Shown: piece by piece, positions 41,940-50,807 of the stretch
Layout of the letters: every line of letters begins with the position of its first letter
Position numbering within the stretch: the first letter of the stretch is position 1
Assembly (NCBI RefSeq): GCF_030551255.1
Contig: NZ_CP130630.1
Location: 5,189,501 to 5,253,500, forward strand
DNA from: Streptomyces sp. NL15-2K
GTDB lineage: Bacteria > Actinomycetota > Actinomycetes > Streptomycetales > Streptomycetaceae
Reading direction: 5' to 3'
Length of the DNA stretch: 64,000 nt
Notes under the pieces: model-generated
Seen by the model: only the letters and a program-made list of their open reading frames with translations
Databases searched by the model: none
What the model was told of the DNA's origin: nothing
Made by a program: the position numbers and the translations under genes

Positions 41940-42577
41940 GCCGAAAGCCACCCCGGGAACTCGGTGAGGTCCGCCAGGACCACGTCCGCCCCGGCGGCGC
42001 TCAGCTCATCCCTGGCGCACGGCCCCGTCGCGACCGCCACCGACAGGGCGTCGGCGGCCCGGGCGCCCCGGACGTCCCCGACGTGATCGCCGACGTAGAC
42101 GGTCGCCCCGTGCTCGCGCAGTGCCTCGGCCTTCTGCTCCGCCCACAGGTCGCCGACGACCGCGTCGGGCTCGATGCCCAGGTGCTCCAGGTGCAGCTTG
42201 GCGTTGGGCTCGTGCTTGGCGGTGACGACGACGGCCCGGCCGCCGGCCTCCCGTACGGCCGCGATCGCCTCGCGGGCACCGGGCAGCGCGAGCGTCGGCA
42301 CGATGGCGATCGTCGGGTACATGGACCGGTAGAGGTCGCTCATCGCCTCCACCTCCTCCGCCGGGAACCAGTGGACCAGCTCCTCGGCCAGCGGCGGACC
42401 GAGCCGGGTGACGGCCAGATCGGCGTCGATGTACGTCCCCGTCCGCTCGGACAGCGCCAGGTAGCAGGCGCGGATGCCGGGCCGGGAGTCGATGAGGGTC
42501 ATGTCGAGGTCGAAGCCGACGGTCGGGGCCGGGAGGGCGGAGGAGGCGGCGGGGGCGGAGAAGGTCGTAGAGGCCAT
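41918..42577 (-). CDS. HAD family hydrolase (phosphatase)
   Basis: 219 aa. Motif I VGFDLDMTLIDS carries the DxDxT nucleophile. Motif II is AVVVTAKHEPN. Motifs III and IV are EQKAEALREHG and VYVGDHVGDVRGARAA. Phosphoglycolate phosphatase-like in layout; substrate not predictable. ATG 42577 or an ATG three codons upstream. Confidence 0.87.
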   Translation of the reverse strand: MASTTFSAPAASSALPAPTVGFDLDMTLIDSRPGIRACYLALSERTGTYIDADLAVTRLGPPLAEELVHWFPAEEVEAMSDLYRSMYPTIAIVPTLALPGAREAIAAVREAGGRAVVVTAKHEPNAKLHLEHLGIEPDAVVGDLWAEQKAEALREHGATVYVGDHVGDVRGARAADALSVAVATGPCARDELSAAGADVVLADLTEFPGWLSAYRPARA

Positions 42578-42687
42578 ATGGGCCATTGTGCCCAGCGGGT
42601 ACGCGGGTCAGGCGGCCGAGAGGGCCGAGAGGTGTGAGCTGCCTCTGTGTGAGCTGCCTCCGCTTGTGACCTACCTCTGCTCGTGAC

Positions 42688-43737
42688 CTACCTCTGCTTC
42701 TGCGACCGCCACACCAGGTACAGCGCCGACGCCACGGCGGCGCCCCGCAGCACCCACGGCCAGGTCTGGGCGACCGCGTCGTTCATCTGCCCCTCGGCGA
42801 TGGGCGTGCCCCAGCGGCCCTCGGTACGGCCCCACAGCCAGAGGAGCCCGGCCGCGACCGACAGGCCGGGCAGGATCATCACCGCCAACTTCGTCTCCGC
42901 GTCGGACAGCCGCCGCGAGAGGTAGGCGATGCCCCAGCCCAGCAGCAGGGCGACCAGGTTGCCGAGGATCGCACCCGCGACGAGGAGTCCGGCGGCGAGG
43001 AGCAGGAGGGGGTTGCTCCAGCGACCGCGCGTGCCCGTGACCACGCCCTTGCCCTTGCCGTTGCCACGCAGCGGGGGCAGGAACCGCCGCCGACGACGAG
43101 CCGGGGCCTCCACTACGACGGCTTCGGCCTCCTCGGCCTTCTCCAGGGTCGGTGCGGGCTTCTCGACCGACGTCTCCTTCGCCGGCTCCTTCGGTGGCGG
43201 CGGCTTGAGCAGCTCCGGGATCTCCACGCCGCCGACGAACCCCGGCACGCTGTCGCCGACACCGAAGGGGCTGCTGTCGACCCGCCACCAGTCGGGCTGG
43301 GCCGCCGTGTCCCCGAGCTCGTCCTCGCCCGCGAGGTGCGGCGGGGAGGGCCCCTCGGAGGGTTCGGGGCGCGGCGCCTGGGCCGGACGCGGGCGCGGCA
43401 CGACCCGCCGCAGCCCCTTCGGCCGGCCGCCGCCGTCGTCGTCGGAGTCCTTGTCCACGGCCCGCTGTACGGGTACGGAGGCGGCCGGCGCCTGCGAGGC
43501 GCTGCCGCCGGTACCGCCCGCGGCGTCGACGACCTCGTGCGGGCTGCCGAGCCGGGCGATGATGCGGCGGACGGCGGCGGGGCTGTCGACGGGGGCCTTG
43601 GCCCGGCGCCGGTCGATCTCGTTGCGCAGCTCCGAGACCAGGCGCATGCGGGTGGACGACGGCAGCTGCCGCTGCTGAGCGACGTCACCGACGCGGCTCA
43701 GATACTCGTAGACGACCTGGTCACTCTCGATACCCAC
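42688..43737 (-). CDS. Membrane protein with DUF1700-like N-terminus
   Basis: 349 aa from GTG 43737. The N-terminal helical domain, VVYEYLSRVGDVAQQ and SSTRMRLVSELRNEIDRRRA, resembles the DUF1700/helical region of small regulators. A long Pro/Glu-rich disordered stretch follows (about 75-215), then four hydrophobic segments (LLLLAAGLLVAGAILGNLVA to GAAVASALYLVW). Possible membrane-bound sensor; function unknown. Divergent from the gene at 43950. Confidence 0.75.
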   Translation of the reverse strand: MGIESDQVVYEYLSRVGDVAQQRQLPSSTRMRLVSELRNEIDRRRAKAPVDSPAAVRRIIARLGSPHEVVDAAGGTGGSASQAPAASVPVQRAVDKDSDDDGGGRPKGLRRVVPRPRPAQAPRPEPSEGPSPPHLAGEDELGDTAAQPDWWRVDSSPFGVGDSVPGFVGGVEIPELLKPPPPKEPAKETSVEKPAPTLEKAEEAEAVVVEAPARRRRRFLPPLRGNGKGKGVVTGTRGRWSNPLLLLAAGLLVAGAILGNLVALLLGWGIAYLSRRLSDAETKLAVMILPGLSVAAGLLWLWGRTEGRWGTPIAEGQMNDAVAQTWPWVLRGAAVASALYLVWRSQKQR

Positions 43738-43949
43738 GAAGTCCCCTCCGGGGTCGGTGCGTTGGATACCCGTTGGATGACGGTATCGCGTATTTCCGGC
43801 GGCTCGGAGCTGCGACTTGGGGTGGACGAGGCCGCGAGGCCGATGGGGGTCCGGGGGCGGAGCCCCAGGGCGCGCACTCCCATCGCACCCCCATCCCACC
43901 CGCGTCTACACGGCTCAACCGCCGGAGGCAACCCGGTACCGTAAGTCGG

Positions 43950-46580
43950 ATGAGCAACCCGGCCACCCCGCCGCGTTCCCTCGCGGAGGCGCTCCGTGCC
44001 AGGGACGACACCTCCCTGGCCGCGCTCCTGCGCGCCCGTCCCGACCTCATCACCCCCGTCCCCACCGACCTCACCCAGCTCGCCACCCGGGCCGGCACCC
44101 GGGCCTCGGTCGTGCGTGCCCTGGAGCGGCTCGACCGTTTCGCGCTGCAGACGGCGGAGGCGCTGGCGGTGGCGGCGGACCCGGCGCCGTACGGGGAGCT
44201 GCTCGGTCTGCTGGCCGGCGACGCGGGCGACCCGGCGGTGGCCGCGGCGCTGCCGCGGGCTGTGGCGACCCTGCGCGAACAGGCCCTGGTGTGGGGCGAC
44301 GACGACCGGCTGCGTCTGGTCCGCACGGCCCGTGAGCTGCTCGCGCCCTCGCCGCAGCATCCGTCCCCGACCGGCCTCGGTCCGACGGTGCAGGAGGCGA
44401 CGGCGGGCATGTCGCCGGGCCGGATCCAGGAGATCGTCACGGCCGCCGGGCTGCCCTCGACGCACGACTCGGTGTCGGCGGTGACCGCGCTCACCGCACT
44501 GTTCACCCACCGCAAGCGGATGGCGAGGCTGCTCGCCGGCGCCCCCGAGGAGTCGCGGGAGGTTCTGTCCCGTCTGGTCTGGGGGCCGCCGTACGGTCAG
44601 GTCACCGCCGACCCGGCGGCACATCTGCGCTGGCTGCTGGACCGGGGGCTGTTGCTGCCGACGGCGCCCGGGACGGTCGTACTCCCCCGGGAGGTGGCCC
44701 TGCATCTGCGCGAGGGCCGGGCCCACCGCACCGTCGAGCCGTTGCCGCCCGCCGTGGAGACGGCGGCCACGCACCGTCCACAGGTTGTGGACGCGACGGC
44801 GGCCGGGCAGGCCTACACCGCGCTGGCCACCGTCGAGGAGTTGCTGAAGGACTGGGACGAGGGCGGGCCGACCGTGCTGCGGGCGGGCGGCCTCAGCGTC
44901 CGCGACCTGAAGCGGACCGCCGTCGCCCTGGACGTCTCGGAGCCGGTCGCCGCCTTCTGGGTCGAACTGGCCTACGCGGCGGGCCTGATCGCCTCCGACG
45001 GGGAGGCCGACGAGCGGTACGCGGCGACCCCGGCCTACGACGAGTGGCTGGAGCAGCCGCCGGCACAGCGCTGGACGCGGCTGGCCGAGGCGTGGCTGGC
45101 GGCGACGCGGACGTCCGGGCTGGTCGGCGGGCGGGACGCGAAGGACCGTACGTTGTCGGCGCTGGGGCCGGGCCTCGACCGGTCCGCGGCGCCTGAGGTA
45201 CGGCACCGGGTGCTGACCCTGCTGGCCGGGCTGCCGGAGGGCGCGGCACCGTCCGCCGAGTCGGTGCTGGCCCGCCTGCGCTGGGAGCGGCCCTTGCGAG
45301 GGCCGCAGCAGGAGGACGACCTGCGCTCCCGGCTGACCCGGTGGACGCTGTCCGAGGCGGAGATGCTCGGCGTCACGGGCCGGGGCGCGCTGTCGGGGCA
45401 CGGCAGGGCGCTGCTCGGGGCGGGGACGGCGAAGACGGCCGTCTCGGCGGGGCCCGCGCGGGGCGACCGCGCCGCCGGTCCGTCGGCCGAGGGTCCCTCG
45501 GCGTCGGGCCGGGCCGACGGACACGCCCTCACCGCGGAGGGACCGTCCGACGTCTCCTCCGGCCCCGGCGACAAGCTCCCCGTCCACCACCGCCCCGCGC
45601 CGCACGTCGAGCCGCTCTCCCCCACCGAGCAGGCCGCCGCGTCCGCCGCGGCCGCCCGCCTCCTCGCGCCCCTACTGCCGGAACCGCTGGACCACGTCCT
45701 GCTCCAGGCCGACCTGACGGCGGTGGCGCCCGGCCCGCTCCAGCGGCCGCTGGCGGACATGCTGGGCGTGCTCGCGGACGTGGAGTCGAAGGGCGGGGCC
45801 ACGGTCTACCGCTTCACGCCCGGTTCGGTCCGCCGCGCCCTGGACTCCGGCCAGGCCGCCTCCGACCTGCACGCCTTCCTCGCCGCGCACTCCCGTACGC
45901 CGGTCCCGCAGCCGCTCACCTATCTGATCGACGACGTGGCCCGCAAGCACGGCCACCTGCGCGTGGGCGCCGCCTCCGCCTACGTCCGCTGCGACGACGA
46001 CGCGCTGCTCAGCGAGATCCTCGCGGACAAGCGTGCGGCGGGTCTGCGGTTGCGCCGCCTGGCCCCGACCGTGGTGGCCGCCCAGACCGACCCGGCCGCG
46101 CTCCTGGAGGGCCTGCGCGCGATGGGCTTCGCGCCGGCCGCCGAGTCCGCGGAGGGCGACGTACTGATCACCCGCGCCCACGCCCGTCGCACCCCGCCGC
46201 GCACGGCCCCCGAGCCGGTCCCGGACGGCCCGCCGGTCCCCGACGCGACCCTCCTGACGGCCGCGATCCGCGCGATCCGGGCCGGCGACCTCGCCTCCAC
46301 CACTCCCCGCAAGCCCACCGCGGCCCCGGGCGCGGGCGGTGAGCTCCCCCGCACCAGTTCCGCCGAGACCCTCGCCACCATGCAGGCCGCCGTCCTCACC
46401 GGCGAGGCCCTGTGGATCGGCTACGTCAACGTCGAGGGCGCCGCCAGCCAGCGCGTCATCGCCCCGATCCGCGTCGAGGGCGGCTTCGTGACGGCGTACG
46501 ACCACACGGCGGACGAGGTACGGACGTATCCGCTGCACCGGGTGACGGGGGTCGCGGAGCTCGCCGACGAACAGCGCTGA
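43950..46580 (+). CDS. XPB/Ssl2-like N-terminal domain protein with C-terminal WYL domain
   Basis: 876 aa. Annotated in related genomes as a helicase C-terminal domain-containing protein. The middle and C-terminal parts resemble the helicase-associated Ssl2/XPB N-domain (LDHVLLQADLTAVAPGPLQR, RFTPGSVRRALDSGQAASDL). The end is a WYL-like beta domain (ALWIGYVNVEGAASQRVIAP, GGFVTAYDHTADEVRTYPL). No Walker motifs, so it has no helicase motor itself. It probably partners the XPB helicase encoded at 55121 in DNA repair; element II now separates them. Confidence 0.82.
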   Translation: MSNPATPPRSLAEALRARDDTSLAALLRARPDLITPVPTDLTQLATRAGTRASVVRALERLDRFALQTAEALAVAADPAPYGELLGLLAGDAGDPAVAAALPRAVATLREQALVWGDDDRLRLVRTARELLAPSPQHPSPTGLGPTVQEATAGMSPGRIQEIVTAAGLPSTHDSVSAVTALTALFTHRKRMARLLAGAPEESREVLSRLVWGPPYGQVTADPAAHLRWLLDRGLLLPTAPGTVVLPREVALHLREGRAHRTVEPLPPAVETAATHRPQVVDATAAGQAYTALATVEELLKDWDEGGPTVLRAGGLSVRDLKRTAVALDVSEPVAAFWVELAYAAGLIASDGEADERYAATPAYDEWLEQPPAQRWTRLAEAWLAATRTSGLVGGRDAKDRTLSALGPGLDRSAAPEVRHRVLTLLAGLPEGAAPSAESVLARLRWERPLRGPQQEDDLRSRLTRWTLSEAEMLGVTGRGALSGHGRALLGAGTAKTAVSAGPARGDRAAGPSAEGPSASGRADGHALTAEGPSDVSSGPGDKLPVHHRPAPHVEPLSPTEQAAASAAAARLLAPLLPEPLDHVLLQADLTAVAPGPLQRPLADMLGVLADVESKGGATVYRFTPGSVRRALDSGQAASDLHAFLAAHSRTPVPQPLTYLIDDVARKHGHLRVGAASAYVRCDDDALLSEILADKRAAGLRLRRLAPTVVAAQTDPAALLEGLRAMGFAPAAESAEGDVLITRAHARRTPPRTAPEPVPDGPPVPDATLLTAAIRAIRAGDLASTTPRKPTAAPGAGGELPRTSSAETLATMQAAVLTGEALWIGYVNVEGAASQRVIAPIRVEGGFVTAYDHTADEVRTYPLHRVTGVAELADEQR

Positions 46581-46819
46581 GGGCGGCGGCTCACTCCTGG
46601 CTCACCCCTCGCTGACTCCCTGTCTCAGACTCCCTGTCTCACTCCCGCGGGTGTACGTCCGCGTTCATGCGCGCCACGCCGGAGACTTCCCACCCATGAG
46701 GGAGCTTGACCGGCCTGCCGCATTCCGGCGCGAGCCGCCGGGCAGCCACCGGGTGTCCTGATCAGGCCCGAGTCGCCCGGCCGGGAGCTCGGGCGAGTAC
46801 CCCGAAAGGAAGTCCCCGC

Positions 46820-46948
46820 ATGCGTATTGCCCGTCGCGTCGCCGCCGTTCTGACCGCCACCGCCGTGATGATCGGTGCCTGCGCCACCCAGGCCGCCGCC
46901 GTCGGCATCGATATCGCCGGGTTCCTCATCGAAACGCCGCCGGTCTGA
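46820..46948 (+). CDS. Tiny secreted peptide 1
   Basis: 42 aa with AAAGGAAG upstream. Signal peptide MRIARRVAAVLTATAVMIGA, ending CATQAAA, leaving a mature peptide of about 15 residues, VGIDIAGFLIETPPV. A Cys lies near the end of the signal. Could be a secreted signal or wall-associated peptide. Function unknown. Confidence 0.6.
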   Translation: MRIARRVAAVLTATAVMIGACATQAAAVGIDIAGFLIETPPV

Positions 46949-47033
46949 CGCGCTTCGCTCATCCAAGGGCCGGCCCGGCGTTCCCGGGCCGGCCGCCCCT
47001 CACCCTCCGTGCGTGAAAGGCCTGCCAGTCCCC

Positions 47034-47270
47034 ATGCGTACCAAGCGTCCCGCCCCCACCCGTTCCGCGGCCGTCGCCGTATCGGTCGCCGCCCTGGTCT
47101 CCGCCGCCGCTCTCCTCCTCGGCGGGCTCGCCCCCGAGGCGGCGGCCGCCCCGGCCGCGCCGCTGCCGCTCCCGGTGCCCGGGGCCGGCGGCGAGCCCCT
47201 CGTCAATGTCGACGGGCACATTTTCGCCCAGCCGCTGGTCAACAACCTCACTCTGCCCACGTCGAAGTAG
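47034..47270 (+). CDS. Tiny secreted peptide 2
   Basis: 78 aa, signal peptide MRTKRPAPTRSAAVAVSVAA to PEAAAA. The Pro-rich mature part reads PLPLPVPGAGGEPLVNVDGH, then FAQPLVNNLTLPTSK. It lies 85 bp after peptide 1 in the same orientation and may be co-transcribed. Start ATG 47034, or GTG 47013 in frame. Ends convergent with the YqhA-IstB-like fusion gene (23-bp overlap). Confidence 0.6.
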   Translation: MRTKRPAPTRSAAVAVSVAALVSAAALLLGGLAPEAAAAPAAPLPLPVPGAGGEPLVNVDGHIFAQPLVNNLTLPTSK

Positions 47271-48501
47271 CCCGCCGCATCCGGTAGCTGTCCCCGTCGA
47301 TCCGCACGGTCTCGGCGTGGTGGGCCAGGCGGTCCACCATCGCCGGGGCGGACGGGCCGCCGAAGATCTCGTCCCAGCGGGCGAGCGGCCGGTCACCGGT
47401 CACGATCAGCGAGGCCCGCTCGTAGCGGTGCGCGACCAGTTGGAAGAAGAGGGCGGAGGTCTCCGCGTCGAAGGGGGTGTAGCCGACCTCGTCGACGACC
47501 AGCACCGGGTAGGCGTCGAGCGCGGCCAGTTCCTCGGCGAGCCGGCCTTCCGCCCGTGCGCCGGCCAGCCGGGCGGCCCACTCGGCCGCGGTCGCGAACA
47601 GCACCTGGTGGCCGGCCTGGCAGGCACGCACGCCGAGCCCGATGGCCAGATGCGTCTTGCCGGTGCCGGGAGGGCCGACGAAGACCACGTTGCGCCGGGT
47701 GGTGACGAAGTCCAGCTTGCCGAGCCGGGCCACGGTGTCCCGGTCGAAGGTCCGGGGGTGTTCCTCGTCGTAGTTCTCCAGCAGCTTGCGGGCCGGGAAC
47801 CCGGCGGCGCGGATGCGCTCCTCGGCACCGGCGTCCGCCTCGCGCGGGGCCGCCTGGGCGGGGATCGGCGCGGAGGTCCGGGCGGGGGCGGGCTGCGGCG
47901 CGGTCGCCGCCGGGGGTTCGGCCGCCGTCGCGTGGCTCTCCTTGTGCGCCTGGGCGGGCTCGGCCCGGGCCAGCATCGGCCCCGACATGTACGCCAGGAT
48001 CGCCGCCGACAGGATGAAGGCCATGTGGATCGTCGTGCCCCACAGCAGGGAGTGCTGCGCGGTGTGCTGGACGTCCACGAACATCTGGAGCAGGTGGACG
48101 GAGCTGATGCCCACGATGGCGGTGGCCAGCTTCACCTTCAGCACGTTGGGGTTGACGTGCGAGAACCACTCCGGCTGGTCCCGGTGGCCGGTGAGGTCGA
48201 TGCGCGAGACGAAGGTCTCGTAGCCACCGACGATCACCATGATGAGCAGGTTGGCGATCATGACGACGTCGACCAGCTTGAGCACCGAGAGCATGACGTA
48301 GGTCTCGGTGGCCTGCCCGGACACGCACCGGAGGATTAACGTCCACAGTTCGTTGAAGAACTTGTAGACGTACACCCCTTGGACGACGACGAGGCCGAAG
48401 TAGAGCGGCGCCTGGAGCCAGCGGGTCGCGAACAGGGCGTACCCGAGCATGGCGGTCGGCGCGGACGGGGGGCGAGACTGGGAATCAGTGGAGAGCTGCA
48501 C
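47248..48501 (-). CDS. Fusion of YqhA-like (UPF0114) membrane domain and IstB-like AAA+ ATPase
   Basis: 417 aa, GTG start. Residues 1-180 match the YqhA/TIGR00645 family with four membrane segments (APLYFGLVVVQGVYVYKFFN, VDVVMIANLLIMVIVGGYET, NVLKVKLATAIVGISSVHLL). A Pro/Ala linker of about 45 residues follows. Residues about 225-417 are an IstB/DnaC-like AAA+ domain: VVFVGPPGTGKTHLAIGLGV (Walker A), YPVLVVDEVGYTPFDAET (Walker B) and SLIVTGDRPLARWDEIFG. IstB is normally a soluble IS21 helper and no IstA transposase is nearby. One continuous frame encodes both parts. Confidence 0.8.
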   Translation of the reverse strand: MQLSTDSQSRPPSAPTAMLGYALFATRWLQAPLYFGLVVVQGVYVYKFFNELWTLILRCVSGQATETYVMLSVLKLVDVVMIANLLIMVIVGGYETFVSRIDLTGHRDQPEWFSHVNPNVLKVKLATAIVGISSVHLLQMFVDVQHTAQHSLLWGTTIHMAFILSAAILAYMSGPMLARAEPAQAHKESHATAAEPPAATAPQPAPARTSAPIPAQAAPREADAGAEERIRAAGFPARKLLENYDEEHPRTFDRDTVARLGKLDFVTTRRNVVFVGPPGTGKTHLAIGLGVRACQAGHQVLFATAAEWAARLAGARAEGRLAEELAALDAYPVLVVDEVGYTPFDAETSALFFQLVAHRYERASLIVTGDRPLARWDEIFGGPSAPAMVDRLAHHAETVRIDGDSYRMRRATSTWAE

Positions 48502-48656
48502 GACCAGCCATTGTTGGGAAGCCGCGGCCGTACGGCTCTATCCGTGCACTCGCAGGGCTGAATAGACATCCTGTAAGACAGGACGTGGCCAGGCAGGAAC
48601 GATCAGGCACACTGGACGTTTGGCCGTGCAGAGCCCTGTGGAAAGGCAGCCCGCGC
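48502..48656 (+). promoter_or_regulatory. Original XPB promoter and leader, now cut off from its gene
   Basis: 155 bp between the divergent fusion gene and the original xpb start. It contains a CCTGT-aag-ACAGG dyad near 48570 and a ribosome binding site (GGAAAGG) before GTG 48657. Element II follows after three codons, so transcription from here now enters the element. Confidence 0.55.
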
Positions 48657-48675
48657 GTGAATGGCACACGATCCC
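48657..48675 (+). other. Original XPB start (3 codons) and attL of element II
   Basis: GTG AAT GGC (48657-48665) are the first codons of the XPB gene (VNG). Element sequence starts ACACGATCCCAGCGG. GC at 48664-48665 recurs at 55128-55129. Joining 48665 to 55130 yields VNGLIVQSDKTLL, the expected XPB N-terminus, in frame. Confidence 0.75.
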
Positions 48676-48760
48676 AGCGGCCCGAGTGTCGTCTCGGGTG
48701 GGCGCCGGATTCCACTGCTCCGGGCCGGTCGTGCTGTCGTAGGGACGGGGCATCTGCTGG

Positions 48761-48943
48761 TCAGCCGGGATCCGGTAGTTGGGCGATCCGGTGGAGGGCG
48801 GCGGTGATGTGGTGGGTCCAGGGCCAGTGCCGGGCCAGGCGGAGGATCCGTCGGCGGCCGGGGGTGACGAGTTGTCCCGCCGTGGTGAACAGGCGAAGCC
48901 GCAGACGTCGGGGCTCCCAGAGCCTGGTCAGGTCTCCCAACAC
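48761..48943 (-). pseudogene. IS1380-type transposase, C-terminal remnant
   Basis: About 60 codons: DLTRLWEPRRLRLRLFTTAG, then RRRILRLARHWPWTHHITAA. The WPW motif near the end is characteristic of IS1380-family transposase C-termini. The rest of the gene and the IS ends are not found nearby. Confidence 0.65.
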
Positions 48944-49020
48944 TCGGGGACGGCGATAGGGACGTTCTACGTCCCGAAGTGGTGTTTGTCGGAGGTTCCG
49001 ACGTCCCCCTGAGCGACAGG

Positions 49021-49263
49021 ATGCTCGTGCACATGGCGAGCAACCAGCAGACCAGACCAGGCATCGGTGAACTGGCGAAGGACACCGCCAGGAACCGCAT
49101 CGGCGTTGTCATGGATGAGGTCGGCGGCCGTGTGCGGATAAGGCCGATCGGCGGTGGCGCCGAGTGGGACGCCATGCCGGACAACGTGGAGCCGCCGAGT
49201 GCGCGGGAGGAACTGAGCGCACGTCTGGCCATCAAGAACCGCAACCGTCGGGCCGGGCTGTGA
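49021..49263 (+). CDS. Small conserved protein of integrative elements
   Basis: 80 aa from ATG 49021 (ATG 49033 also possible). Contains GIGELAKDTARNRIGVVMDE, VRIRPIGGGAEWDAMPDNVE and ARLAIKNRNRRAGL, a small SH3-like beta layout common on streptomycete plasmids and pSAM2-like elements. Role unknown. Its TGA overlaps the next ATG. Confidence 0.65.
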   Translation: MLVHMASNQQTRPGIGELAKDTARNRIGVVMDEVGGRVRIRPIGGGAEWDAMPDNVEPPSAREELSARLAIKNRNRRAGL

Positions 49264-49361
49264 TGCGCGTGATCGGCCAGTACGCGGGAGTCCTGTTCAT
49301 CGTGGTGATCAGCGGGTCGTGCGGTCTGGTGATCGGCATGGCTCTCGCCATGGGCCAGTAG
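49263..49361 (+). CDS. Tiny membrane peptide
   Basis: 32 aa, VIGQYAGVLFIVVISGSCGL then VIGMALAMGQ, one membrane helix. Its start overlaps the stop of the previous gene (TGATG), so it is translationally coupled. Function unknown. Confidence 0.6.
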   Translation: MRVIGQYAGVLFIVVISGSCGLVIGMALAMGQ

Positions 49362-49456
49362 ACGGGCCGCCCCGGACGGGCGCCAACCCCCGGCTCCCTC
49401 TTCCCCGTTCGGGGCCGGCCATCCAACCCACGCACCGACACACAAGGAGCAATCGC

Positions 49457-49900
49457 ATGACGGCAACGGCGAACGACCAGAAGACCGGACGCGCGGTGGC
49501 TGGTGAGGAGCTGTTCGAGAGCCTCGCCCACTTCGTGGTCATCCACAACGGGCAGTCGCCCGACCGTGCCGAGCGGATCGCGGACCAGGCGGTGGCCTTC
49601 CTGGTCACGGCGGCTACCGCCACGATTCCCATGGTCCCGTCGGATGACGTGGACCTTGGTCTGCACGCGCTCATCCTGCACACGAAGGAGTACGCGGAGC
49701 TGTGCGAGCGGTACGCGGGCCGCTTCCTGCACCACAACCCGAAGCTGGGCGGAGGGGCTCGCGACCCTGAGAAAGTCGCCACCTCGGCACGCGCCATGAA
49801 GGCGGGCGGTTTCATGGTCTTCGACGACCTGTGGACCGTGGACGGCACGAACCTCGCGCAATGCGACTCAGACTGCGGCCGACCGTACGGACAGGCGTAG
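49457..49900 (+). CDS. Glycine-rich-domain (GRDP)-like protein
   Basis: 147 aa, strong ribosome binding site AAGGAG 7 bp before ATG 49457. The pattern DVDLGLHALILHTKEYAELC, then ERYAGRFLHHNP resembles the conserved helix of GRDP-like proteins (D..LH.FILHT..Y..FC). C-terminal Cys pair (CDSDCGRPYGQA). Function unknown. It lies 70 bp before the kinase-like gene and is probably co-transcribed. Confidence 0.6.
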   Translation: MTATANDQKTGRAVAGEELFESLAHFVVIHNGQSPDRAERIADQAVAFLVTAATATIPMVPSDDVDLGLHALILHTKEYAELCERYAGRFLHHNPKLGGGARDPEKVATSARAMKAGGFMVFDDLWTVDGTNLAQCDSDCGRPYGQA

Positions 49901-49970
49901 CACACGACATCAGCGACGCGGCCGACCTCGACTCGTGGCCGGCCGCCTTCGCTCGGAAGGAGAAGAGACG

Positions 49971-50807
49971 TTGTCCGGCTCAACCCCTGAACTGCCGATC
50001 GTGGTGCTCGACGCGCTCATGCCCACGGCTCAGCGCCTGGTCCTCAATCGTCGGGGCTCCATGGTCTGGGAGGTGGAGGGCCCTCGCGGCCGCCACGCCG
50101 TGAAAGTCGGCTATCCGATCGAGGCCACGGCCGACTGGCCCGCCCAGCCCTGGACCGCGCTAGCGCCCGCCCGCGAGGGTGCCGTGCTGTATCACCTCGG
50201 CCTCGCTGACTTCGCGTACGGCGAGTGGGAAGACGGGACCTGGAACTTCCAGCCGTGGCATGAGGGGCCGGACCTGTACCGACTGTGCGAGCCCTGCCGT
50301 AGGCCGGACTCGTCCATCGCACCGCACACCAGCGTGGCGTTGGGCTGCGTCGAGGCTCTAGCAGAACTCCACGCCAAGGGCTGGGCACACGGTGACGTTC
50401 AGCCCGCCCACTTCATCATCGGCTCGGAACGAACGCACCTCATCGATCTGGCCCTTGCCCGAGGCGGCCACGTACCCGAGGGGTACGACTTCCCGTTCCG
50501 CGGCTGCCTCGTCCACTACGAGGCACCGGAGATCGCACGCAGCGTCCTCGACACCGGAGAAGCCAAGCCGACGCCGGAAGCCGACATCTACGCGCTCGGC
50601 GCCTCCCTGCTGATCTCCGCTACCGGTTGGCGGACGATGGAGTACCCGGACGACGCCCCCCGCTCGGTGCAGAGAGAGGCCGTGGCTGACGGTCGGCGCC
50701 GACCCGTGAAGGCGCCCGGTGAGCTGGGCGAGTTGATCGACGCGATGCTCAGCCATGCGCCAGGGGACCGCCCCACCATCTACGAAGTAGGCAAGGCTCT
50801 GAGCTGA
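49971..50807 (+). CDS. Protein kinase-like protein with altered catalytic motifs
   Basis: 278 aa from TTG 49971 (AAGGAG 8 bp upstream). Kinase lobes are recognisable: RHAVKVGYPIE (ATP-binding Lys), GWAHGDVQPAHFIIG (catalytic loop, HGD for HRD, and His where the metal-binding Asn is expected), THLIDLALARG (DLA for DFG), YEAPEIARS (APE) and EADIYALGASLL. These changes suggest an atypical or weak kinase. Soluble; partner unknown. Confidence 0.75.
   Translation: MSGSTPELPIVVLDALMPTAQRLVLNRRGSMVWEVEGPRGRHAVKVGYPIEATADWPAQPWTALAPAREGAVLYHLGLADFAYGEWEDGTWNFQPWHEGPDLYRLCEPCRRPDSSIAPHTSVALGCVEALAELHAKGWAHGDVQPAHFIIGSERTHLIDLALARGGHVPEGYDFPFRGCLVHYEAPEIARSVLDTGEAKPTPEADIYALGASLLISATGWRTMEYPDDAPRSVQREAVADGRRRPVKAPGELGELIDAMLSHAPGDRPTIYEVGKALS

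Noticed and set aside
42620..42700. Small direct repeats (GTGAGCTGCCTC, TGACCTACCTCTGCT) between the HAD gene and the membrane protein
   Set aside because: Short, imperfect and partly inside the 3' end of the gene at 42688; no functional interpretation.
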